From: Nitrospira sp.
GTDB taxonomy: Bacteria; Nitrospirota; Nitrospiria; Nitrospirales; Nitrospiraceae
Assembly: GCA_005116775.1 (NCBI GenBank)
Contig: SWDN01000003.1
Coordinates: forward strand, 277,830-341,829
Direction of reading: 5' to 3'
DNA: 64,000 nucleotides
Part shown: in pieces, positions 51,664 through 59,762 of the stretch
Position numbering within the stretch: position 1 is the stretch's first letter
How the letters are laid out: every line of letters begins with the position of its first letter
Program-made: the position numbers and the translations under genes
The notes under the pieces: generated by a model
The model's input: only the letters and a program-made list of their open reading frames with translations
What the model was told of the DNA's origin: nothing
Database searches by the model: none

Positions 51664-53844
51664 TTAGTGTCCCAATCTTCGCCAGGGAATCGGGCTTTTT
51701 CGTTCTTCCTCGTACTGTTTTTGGTCATGAATCTCAGAGTCTTTTTTGTCTCCCTCTTTTTTCTTGCCCGGCAGTACCCAGTAGTCGAGATCGAACCATT
51801 CATTCGAGAGGGCTTTCACAAACCCCATTTCAGTGCTGGGCCGTTCTAGATCCTGACGGAATGCGGTGGAAAACTCGCTTCGCACATAGACGTCGAAGAC
51901 GATCGGTTCGGCGAGAGACTGTCTGAACGGTGTTTGATGGAGGGTCGAGACCTTCCCTGCGATTTGAGAGATCGTCGCGTTACGGGAACCCAGATGATCG
52001 AACACATCGTAGAACCATAGCTGCGCGTGATCGTTGAACAGGCCCGCGAGGCCGCCGAAGAGATATTTTGGTGGACCTAATATGAGCGTATCTAACGCTC
52101 CCGCATAGGTGCCGGCAACGATCCCGATTTTTGAGACGATGTCGTCGGCACCACCGCTGTCTGTATTCAGAAAAATATGAAAGGCATTGGGGAAGCGTTG
52201 ATCCACGTAGGCCTGGCCGACATTAGGGCCGGCCACCCCTAGCACTTTCTGCACGGAGTACCCGTGGTTTGCGAGGATTCGTGAGGCGCTGGCGCTCCGT
52301 TGCACGCCGCCGCTGTGACCGGAGAGGTAGAGCCGATCGCCCTGCCCTGCGTGACGCATGATGTACTCCGCCTCGTTATACCCAGGTCCATGCGAGAGAT
52401 TGAGCATCGACCACAGTACATCGGTGATTGTCCCATGGCGATAGGGAGGACTATAAATGTCGTAGTCCGGGTACGCCGCTCTGGCCCATGCCGCCCACAG
52501 CCCCGTGTCTTGTCCCCATTTATCACCGCCATAGATTCCCCGTGACAGAAAAATCTTTTCGCAGACACGGTCAGGCTCTGGCGCAAAATCCCAATCCATG
52601 TACTTGGGGCCGGTATTGAACTGAAAGGCCTGGCCGACAAACGGCACTTCGCTGATGAGGTTCACCAGGCCCAGTAAAAAATAATACGAGGGCTTATGTC
52701 CGATCTCCACTTCAAGCGCATTCCATACCATTCGAATACTTTTCGCAGGGTAGTAGAGGGGGTTGTCCCGGCCAAACAGCAATCCGGCAACGGTACTGAA
52801 GGGCATCTTGGCCAATTCGAAGACGGCATTCTTGACGCCGATGGCCACGGCAAAGGGATAGCCGGTCCAATAGAGCATGCTCCGAGTGTTGGAAAGCTCA
52901 AGGGCAGCGGTCTTCGCATTTGTGATGTCGCATTCGTACTGTGCTTTGTCTTGGTCCGGCACACCGCTCTTTATGCTGTGTGCAAGAATCGGCTGCGGCG
53001 TCGCCTCGTTGGCATAATCTAATTCGTAGCCGAGATATTCCCTCGTGATCGCCGGCTCATCTTTGAGGCTCGACTCAATATTGAGCGTATCCATGAAATA
53101 GAACCGTACCCCATAGCGAATCAGAGTATCGTCTTCATCCCAGGGAATCTCATACCCCAATACAAAAAAGTGCACATTGCGCATCCTCTCGGTTCGTACC
53201 TCCTTGACTCTCACGCGGAGCCGATCGGTCAGATCACCCTTATCGTCGTCCTTATACTGGTACAGATCCTTCTCGTTCGCATAGGACAGGATTTTGTACA
53301 ACGGCCTGGGTTTGGTTGAGCATGCCTGCTCTGTGGTTTCAGGGTTCCCGACCCACTGTGAACGGCGATCGCACTGCCCCTCACTGACAATAAGTCCTTC
53401 GACCTCCCCCACTCGCTCGTCCGCAACAACCGGTACTTTTCGGATCAGTTCTCGAGCAAGTTTCCTCGATGTCAGATACTCGTCAAATCGTCGCAGGTCC
53501 TGATCCGGATCTGTTGCATCGTACGCGTAAGAGGCAAGCCATTTGACCGACCCCTCGTTTAGTGGAGTGTACTTTGGGGAACAGGCGAGTACTGTGCGAT
53601 GGAGCTGGCGCTCAAGCGCGATTTGGAAATTGCGAATCGTCCAGGCGCCGGCTCCCAACGGGCCGAAATCCCCTTTCAGTGTCTCATCCACCTCAGACTT
53701 CAACACCACGGTACAGCCAGGCTTCTGAACGGCGGACTCCGTTTCCAGCGCGAGATGATATGGCAGATCTGACGCGCAACCCTGCAACAAGAGACAAAGC
53801 CCCAGAATAAAAGAACCGATCCACTACATCCTTGGCATCGTCAT
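51664..53844 (-). pseudogene. Large alpha/beta-hydrolase lipoprotein with an amber codon in its signal peptide
   Basis: The open frame of about 708 aa (from TTG 53790) lacks a normal start. A GGAGG site is followed by ATG at 53844, giving MTMPRM, then TAG (53826-53824), then an ideal lipoprotein signal (WIGSFILGLCLLLQGC) ahead of the open frame. The protein has a large N-terminal region of unknown fold. The hydrolase nucleophile motif LSGHSGGVQRS is near residue 500, with GVAGPNVGQ after it. Identity as a GxSxG lipase/hydrolase-like protein is likely; exact substrate is unknown. It lies 71 bases downstream of the protease-hydrolase gene. Confidence 0.7.
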
Positions 53845-53915
53845 ACGCTCCCTCCATCCTCACTCACACCAACGCGCATCGAGTCTGCGCGTTCAACGAA
53901 ATTTCAAGTCATCGC

Positions 53916-55835
53916 TTAGATCGATTTTCCCTTCATGAGTGCAATCACGCTCGTCATGGTGACTGCGTCGTCGTCGAATCCACCATGCGTCGTGCTGGTC
54001 GATTCCTTGCCTGGCGCAGCCCAGGTAGAGACGTTCGGCAAATTCTTCGATCCAATGTGGTCGTTGAAATATTTCTCCATGCCAAGTATCGGCGTCGTCT
54101 GTCCTTGTTCCAACGATTGCGATACCAAATAGAGCAGCGAGCGGCTGTAGCCGAGAATCGGCTTGCATGTTGGATCTTTCTGCTCCATGTCGTCGGATAG
54201 ATGGAACTGATTGAAGCGCTTGACCTTGCCGCTTTTGATGGCAGGGACCACGGTCGTATTGAAGAGATCGACCCGCACCGCCGGCGCCATAAAATTCACG
54301 CTTTCGAATGTCCAGCCCTGGCCCCCCAGACGGTCGACGACATGACTGTGTAGGATTGCCCCGGCTGAGTGGCCGACAAGATGCAGTCTCACCTTGGAGA
54401 GATCGGCAAAATACGGCGATTGCTGGCAGGCTCTATAGAGCTTCATGCCTCCACTCTCAGCCGTATTGGAAATCGCGTCTGCATTCTGTTTCATCTCCCT
54501 CCAGATCGCCGTTCCCGGTGTCGTCAAAAGTTTTTCGAGCCGTTCGTTCCACCAACTTTTGACGCCGTCTAAGAATCCGCCGGCCGGACGGGTCTGACCC
54601 GCTAAGACATCTTCGAGACGCCCCTTGAGTGTGGCCCAGAGGTCTGTTTCCCACATCAGGAAGATCGGAAAAATTCGCTGTTCATACAATGCCGGAATCC
54701 ATTTCGCCGCTGTTTCTCCCGCCGTATCCTCAGAGGTGAGACCTCCGTGCGCGTAAATGGCGATATCCAGAGGATCGTTCTTTCCCAAATTCCATGCGGT
54801 CCGTGCCTTACCGAGATGGTGCGTAACGAGCGCATCGATGTCGGACTCCTGGGTGCGAAAATCGCCCGTATTGCTGAGCCGTCCGTTGTTCTCCATGTTG
54901 ATGATGAACGGGCTGATCTCCCGCCTACGCAAGGAAGACTCTCCAGCGAGCTGCACTTTACCGGCTTTCATACGCAATGTCGGCGACTGCGCGATCGTGA
55001 GATGCAGGTCCGTTACCACGCCCAGCTGCGCGACCCAACAATCCATCGCATGGTCGAGCCAATCTTCATACCGCAATATGGCGCGGCCTTTTGTGCCCCA
55101 CTTCGTCCCCCACGAGTTATGCACGATGAATCCATCTTGGGTATAGCCGACGATCGCAAAGGCATGGCCACCGTCGCTGGGGTTTGCCTTCCGGTGTGGA
55201 ATCGTCCAATAGCCGCCTTTGGCCTGTGATCTGTTTGAGGATTCGCCATCCCAGCCGGAGTGACAGACCGCGCTGACATAGAGAATGCCGATCTCGTTGA
55301 GTGCGACATGCATATCCGTAACCGACCGCGTGTCGACGCGGTAATAGGCCCCGAGTGGGCGCTGAACGGCATCGAGCCACCAGTCGTCTGCCGATTTTTT
55401 CACTGGGTCTGTCGGCATCTGTTGCGAGGTCCACAGCCGATCCGAGCAGGCGCCATGCTTGTACCAACCCTTCATGGCGCCGCGCAGACTCGACCCGGTA
55501 TCGACGTCTGGATCACCGGGAAACTCGTCATAGCGCCGAGCCATCGAATACATCATGAATGGGGACACGCAGCAATCCAGCCGCTTGCGTTTCGCGGTAT
55601 GCTGCAAGTGATACACGACACTTGCCAAGGCGAATCCTGTACAGGCATTGGTCTGTTTCTGATTGAGCACAGGAATATTAGTCTTTGGAACCACCGTCAA
55701 CCCTGGAACCACAGCGACCGGCGGCATATAGACCCTATCGCGAAGATCGAGACGATCGGGAACCACATTACGTATGAGAACCCTTGAAGCCCTTGGCTTC
55801 TTCCCTCTTTCAGCAATGATCTTTTTCCTCTCCAT
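53916..55835 (-). CDS. Papain-like protease fused to an alpha/beta hydrolase
   Basis: The 639-aa protein combines two catalytic domains. Residues about 25-275 are a C1A papain-like domain: Gln59, Cys65 in NQKQTNACTGFA, His224 in GGHAFAIVGY and Asn240 in HNSWGTKWGTKG. Residues about 340-630 are an alpha/beta hydrolase with YAHGGL (oxyanion) and Ser490 in VGHSAGA; His617 in THGGFDDD could be the third residue. There is no signal peptide. It precedes the lipoprotein hydrolase on the same strand. The order protease-then-hydrolase in one chain is unusual. Confidence 0.8.
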   Translation of the reverse strand: MERKKIIAERGKKPRASRVLIRNVVPDRLDLRDRVYMPPVAVVPGLTVVPKTNIPVLNQKQTNACTGFALASVVYHLQHTAKRKRLDCCVSPFMMYSMARRYDEFPGDPDVDTGSSLRGAMKGWYKHGACSDRLWTSQQMPTDPVKKSADDWWLDAVQRPLGAYYRVDTRSVTDMHVALNEIGILYVSAVCHSGWDGESSNRSQAKGGYWTIPHRKANPSDGGHAFAIVGYTQDGFIVHNSWGTKWGTKGRAILRYEDWLDHAMDCWVAQLGVVTDLHLTIAQSPTLRMKAGKVQLAGESSLRRREISPFIINMENNGRLSNTGDFRTQESDIDALVTHHLGKARTAWNLGKNDPLDIAIYAHGGLTSEDTAGETAAKWIPALYEQRIFPIFLMWETDLWATLKGRLEDVLAGQTRPAGGFLDGVKSWWNERLEKLLTTPGTAIWREMKQNADAISNTAESGGMKLYRACQQSPYFADLSKVRLHLVGHSAGAILHSHVVDRLGGQGWTFESVNFMAPAVRVDLFNTTVVPAIKSGKVKRFNQFHLSDDMEQKDPTCKPILGYSRSLLYLVSQSLEQGQTTPILGMEKYFNDHIGSKNLPNVSTWAAPGKESTSTTHGGFDDDAVTMTSVIALMKGKSI

Positions 55836-56049
55836 AAGGACTCCTTTCAGGATGTGGCCAGATGGCGGTTCGCATTCTCAGCCGATTCACTCACTCCGTC
55901 AAGCATCGATCAGACAGATCGCCTTACAAATACCAGCATTTCGCAATACTGAATGTCCGTCGAAAGCACACTCCGGCGAAGTCCCCCTCATGAGATATGA
56001 CGGCATGGCTTTTCATACCTTCTGCACATGCGAGACAACTCAGCATCGT

Positions 56050-56079
56050 TTGACTTCCCCTTCCTCACACTCATAGAAT
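56050..56079 (+). promoter_or_regulatory. Sigma70-type promoter for the ureohydrolase gene
   Basis: TTGACT and TAGAAT are separated by 18 nt. Transcription would start near base 56086, leaving about 108 nt of leader. The -35, spacer start (TCCCCTTCC) and -10 are nearly the same as those before dnaE at 59727. The remainder of the 358-bp gap from 55836 shows no gene. Confidence 0.65.
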
Positions 56080-56193
56080 CTTGCCGTAAAATCATGCGTG
56101 GTACGCGAAAACGTAACGGGTTCGGCGCATGAACAGTGGACGATTCTAGGTTCCAACAGGTGGCGTTGAGTAGTCACTTAGGGAGGTGATGTT

Positions 56194-56918
56194 TTGGCTA
56201 AAGAGCGGAAATACCGAGGCGAGGTTCCCCTGCATGACAACTATGGTCCAGAAGCGAAATATGCTGTCGAGGCAGAAGCGCTTTTGCCCACTACGAAGTA
56301 CGAGGAAGAAGTGGCTCGGGGTCTGGAGTTAGGCGTGGAGTCGCTCAGAATCTCCTTGGCGGCAAGAAGCTCGGCATCATTCACTTCGATCGGCATGTGG
56401 ACACGCAAGAGACCGATCTCGACGAACGCATGCATACCACTCCTTGGTTCCACGCCACCAACATGCCGAACGTTCCATCTAAAAACCTCGTGCAGATCGG
56501 AATCGGCGGCTGGCAGGCGCCACGGCCCGGCGTGAAGTCAGGGCGTGAACGCCAAACCACCATCATGACCGTCACCGATTGCGTGGAGATGGGGATTGAG
56601 ACTGCGGCAAAACGAGCGCTCGAAGTGGCCTGGGACGGAGTCGATGCGGTCTGGCTCAGTTTCGATGTTGATTGTTTAGACGCCGCGTTCGTGCCGGGAA
56701 CCGGCTGGCCTGAACCAGGAGGGTTCTTACCGCGCGAAGTGCTGAAGTTCCTTCAGATCATCGCGGACAGCAAGCCGATCGCTGGGATGGAAATTGTGGA
56801 GTGCTCGCCTCCCTACGACGCAGCTGAAATCACCAGCCTCATTTCTACTCGTGTGATCTGCGACGTCTTGGCGTGCCAGGTGCGATCCGGCCACTTGCCG
56901 AATCGGAAAAAGCGGTGA
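56194..56918 (+). pseudogene. Ureohydrolase (agmatinase/arginase family), internally deleted and frameshifted
   Basis: The ureohydrolase family hydrolyses guanidino groups, for example agmatine to putrescine and urea. The TTG start (56194) has a GGGAGGTG site. The first ORF gives the N-terminus up to YEEEVARGLELGVES. After a jump and frame change (about 56330-56350) the second ORF supplies KKLGIIHFDRHVDTQETDLDE, with the metal-binding Asp/His pattern, and the second metal site SFDVDCLDAAFVPGTG. About 100-150 residues are missing. It is convergent with an APC permease that may import its substrate. Confidence 0.8.
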
Positions 56919-56937
56919 GCACACGGTGAACGATCCG

Positions 56938-58377
56938 CTAGCATCTGCGGACTTTGTCTGCCAAAACATACAGGGTCGTGACGCCTAGAATACTGCCCAA
57001 GACCAACGGGACAGCCCAGAGCTGCCACCAGGGCGCATCGGGAGAGACGGCGTAGACGCGAGGCCAGGCAATATTCACAAATTCAAATAGCGACCAGAGG
57101 AAGGCCGCTACATTGATCGCCAATCCCCACCCTCCTAGCTTCAACTCACCCAGCGCTGGGTTCCAACGGCCCGTGAGCCGAGTATAGAGCCCGACCCCGG
57201 TCGTCATCGCGAACATGGCGTACAGCCCGCCTGTGCCGAAGGCGATTATTGTGGCTACTGCTCCATCGTTCAGGCCGAACAGCAGTCCGAGCCCCGCCAA
57301 CAGCACCACGCAGATCACTGCATTGCGTGGAATCTTGGAGGCCGTCACCCAGCTGAACATCGAAGGCATGTTGCCCTCGCGAGCCATGGAGTACACAATG
57401 CGCGAGGTGTATTGCACCATGGAGGCCCCGCACGCCAGGAACGCGACCATGACAATCGCCAGAAAGGGCGTTTCTGCCCAGGCGCCAAAGCTACTGACAA
57501 TCACAGGTGTGACGGGATCGGACGTCGCGCTGGTATGCACCAGGGCTTCTCGATTGAAGCTCAAGGTCAGAGCGGCGGAGTTAAAGAGCACCACCCCTCC
57601 CACCATGCAGAGAGATAAAAAGATCGCGCGCGGGACCATCCGCTTGGGATTATGGGTTTCTTCCGCAATGGTAGAGCAGGCATCGAACCCGATGAAGGCC
57701 CAACCAGAAACGGCGAGCGCCGCTAAGAAAGCGGCCGTTTGGCTGGGCGCAGTCCCCGTGCCGAGATGCTGAAATAGTTCTGAAAATGAATGCTGCCTGA
57801 AAAAGAAAAACAGCAGCAGCGCCACGCCGAACGACCCGACGATTTCCGCATAGACACCCAGTGAAATCAACAGTTTAAACACATTCACGTGAGCCAGATT
57901 GAGGAGCGTACAGAGCAATAAAAATATGGCGCCCCATAGGACGAAGGTGAGTCCTCCTCCACTCTCGAATCCAAAGAACAGCGCAAGCCACACCCCACCG
58001 GTATAGGCAGTCGTGGTGAGCATGGCGATCGTGGAACTGACGTAAATGACCCCGGCATATTTTCCCGTGGTGGCGCCTCCGAGCTGCCGTGCCCATTTGT
58101 ACGCACCCCCCGCAATCGGAATCTGAGAGGATAGCTCAGCGTAGACCGTCGCCACCAACATCTGCATCACCAGACAGAGCGCCAGGGCCCCAAACCAACC
58201 GCCTCCCGTCACTATCGTCTGCACGCCGATGATGGCATAGAGTCCCGCCACCGGTGAAACGGTGGCGAAGCCAATGGTCAGGCTATTCCAGAGGGTCAGG
58301 CTGCGGTTGAGTGTCCCGTCTACAGGCTGGGAGGTTGCATGAGGAAGAATGTCCGGACTCTCCTTCGTTGCCGTCAC
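56938..58377 (-). CDS. APC family amino acid/polyamine permease
   Basis: The 479-aa inner-membrane transporter has about 12 hydrophobic spans. It begins with LTLWNSLTIGFATVSPVAGLYAI, then ELSSQIPIAGGAYKWARQLGG, and GWAFIGFDACSTIAEETHNPKRMVPRAI, characteristic of APC family eukaryote-like and bacterial amino acid permeases. Neighbouring the ureohydrolase suggests arginine, agmatine or a polyamine as substrate; this is inference. Confidence 0.88.
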   Translation of the reverse strand: MTATKESPDILPHATSQPVDGTLNRSLTLWNSLTIGFATVSPVAGLYAIIGVQTIVTGGGWFGALALCLVMQMLVATVYAELSSQIPIAGGAYKWARQLGGATTGKYAGVIYVSSTIAMLTTTAYTGGVWLALFFGFESGGGLTFVLWGAIFLLLCTLLNLAHVNVFKLLISLGVYAEIVGSFGVALLLFFFFRQHSFSELFQHLGTGTAPSQTAAFLAALAVSGWAFIGFDACSTIAEETHNPKRMVPRAIFLSLCMVGGVVLFNSAALTLSFNREALVHTSATSDPVTPVIVSSFGAWAETPFLAIVMVAFLACGASMVQYTSRIVYSMAREGNMPSMFSWVTASKIPRNAVICVVLLAGLGLLFGLNDGAVATIIAFGTGGLYAMFAMTTGVGLYTRLTGRWNPALGELKLGGWGLAINVAAFLWSLFEFVNIAWPRVYAVSPDAPWWQLWAVPLVLGSILGVTTLYVLADKVRRC

Positions 58378-58708
58378 AATTCGATCTGCCCTGGCGACAA
58401 GTTACTCTACTCAGGCAGAGGAAAGAAATAAGGAGGTTGTTCGTTCACAATAACAGAACACCGAGTGGACTCACGTGAGCCGACCGTGAAATCGCAACAC
58501 ACCATTTACGTTCACGTTGTGCGGGATTATCTGCTGAGGGGAATCTTCGACAATGCTAGAGGGAACGGTAGGTCTGTTTCGATTTTGAGATAACCAGCCC
58601 TGCGACTCATTCGGAATCACGAGGCGTTTTCAGCATGGATTCTAAGTGAAGCGCGTACGACTCGGCCTTCTTCCGTAACGTCGACGTATCAGCGAGGGCA
58701 CGAACACG
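58378..58708. other. 331-bp intergenic region
   Basis: No gene, tRNA-like cloverleaf, strong hairpin or promoter was recognised in this stretch. It lies upstream of the permease gene and downstream of the hypothetical gene at 58709, so the permease promoter should be within it on the minus strand. Confidence 0.4.
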
Positions 58709-59347
58709 TCATGAAAGCCTCTCCGGGAACTGCTTCACCAGAGCCTCTGTTATCGTATCTGCAATGACGTAGACATGTTCTCGCATCATTTTCCAGGTTT
58801 CATCTAGACGCGCATATTCCTTCTTCTTGTACTGGTTGATTTGGAGCACATGGTGCGCGCCATGCGCGGCAATCAGCCCCCGAACGGTGGATTCCGGCAG
58901 ATAGGGATTGATTCCGCTCAAGAATGTGCCGAAGTCATTGGCATTGGACGCCAAGCGTGCCAACGCAGCATCCTGCTGACTCTTATTCCCTGCAACGGTA
59001 GCCTCCGAGTATTCCCTCACCGCGCTAATATTGATGTCCAGCAGGCTCAAGAACTTCTGCGACCGAGCTTCACCATAGAATGGTGTCAGCATACTCGCGA
59101 TCTGTTTCGTATTCGCGTCGACTTCCTTCTTGACGACATTGCGCTCCGCCGGACTGCTCGTCGAGTTGCTCAATACAGCGTGCTGCACCCAATAGATGTG
59201 CCCAAGCCAGAGATCGCGGTGGGTCTGTTTCATCTCCGCCACACGGGTCGGATTCGCAGTTTCGGCTGCATGAGTGTCAAAGTCATAGCCCACCATGCCA
59301 GCGAGCACAAGTACCAACACTGCCATAGGTTGAAATGTCTTGCTCAT
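58709..59347 (-). CDS. Secreted helical hypothetical protein
   Basis: The 212-aa product from ATG 59347 has a signal peptide (SKTFQPMAVLVLVLAGMVGYDFDTHA) and a helical mature region (HRDLWLGHIYWVQHAVLSN; MLTPFYGEARSQKFLSLLDINISAVREYSEAT). It includes a short HGAHHVLQ segment whose histidines might bind metal. The M at 59359 is an alternative start. No family recognised. It ends with KQFPERLS. Confidence 0.65.
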   Translation of the reverse strand: MSKTFQPMAVLVLVLAGMVGYDFDTHAAETANPTRVAEMKQTHRDLWLGHIYWVQHAVLSNSTSSPAERNVVKKEVDANTKQIASMLTPFYGEARSQKFLSLLDINISAVREYSEATVAGNKSQQDAALARLASNANDFGTFLSGINPYLPESTVRGLIAAHGAHHVLQINQYKKKEYARLDETWKMMREHVYVIADTITEALVKQFPERLS

Positions 59348-59684
59348 AGAGCTTTCCATCACGGCGTGTTCCAAGGCGATACTGAACTCCATTCGTTCAA
59401 AATCACTGAGAATGCATTCGATGTCACGCAGAGATACAGTACACTATCCACAGTCGAATATGAAGTGTTCTGAGTGGATGATCAAGAATTCTTCATGATC
59501 CAAACGGGTTCCGGCACGCGCTCCTCGACGGTCTCGCCCCTCGTGCGTGAGTCAGCCACGGCATTGCAGAGGAATCTTCCTGAATACGAGGAGCTAGAAC
59601 TAAGAAAATGGTCTGCCATGGAAATTTACAGATGACGGAGGCGACATTTTAGGCATAGTGCGCCGAGACGCGCTCTTCTCCCTC

Positions 59685-59716
59685 GCGAGCACAGGAGATC
59701 AACGGGCTGCCCTCCC
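59685..59716. repeat. Partial copy of the 18.8-kb inverted-repeat element
   Basis: GCGAGCACAGGAGATCAACG and the following GGCTGCCCTCCC match GCGAGCACAGGAGACCAATG and GGCTACCCCTGC at 18833-18864 with few changes. Only the right half is present. It lies in the gap between the hypothetical gene at 58709 and dnaE, just before the promoter. Confidence 0.65.
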
Positions 59717-59726
59717 CTCTCCTCGT

Positions 59727-59756
59727 TTGACTTCCCCTTCCCTGCCCTCCTAGAAT
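59727..59756 (+). promoter_or_regulatory. Sigma70-type promoter with predicted leaderless start for dnaE
   Basis: TTGACT and TAGAAT are separated by 18 nt. The first base of the ATG (59763) lies seven bases after the -10 box, which is where transcription normally begins. No ribosome site precedes the ATG. A leaderless transcript is predicted. Confidence 0.6.
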
Positions 59757-59762
59757 CCCGCC

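Noticed and set aside
51414-51926. 170-aa plus-strand ORF after the PilZ gene
   Set aside because: It is mostly antisense to the hydrolase lipoprotein and PilZ 5' region, and shows low-complexity Arg/Ser content.
53916-55835. Calling the protease-hydrolase locus an anti-phage defence system
   Set aside because: No nuclease, sensor, cyclase or other defence partner is visible. The idea cannot be supported by the window alone.
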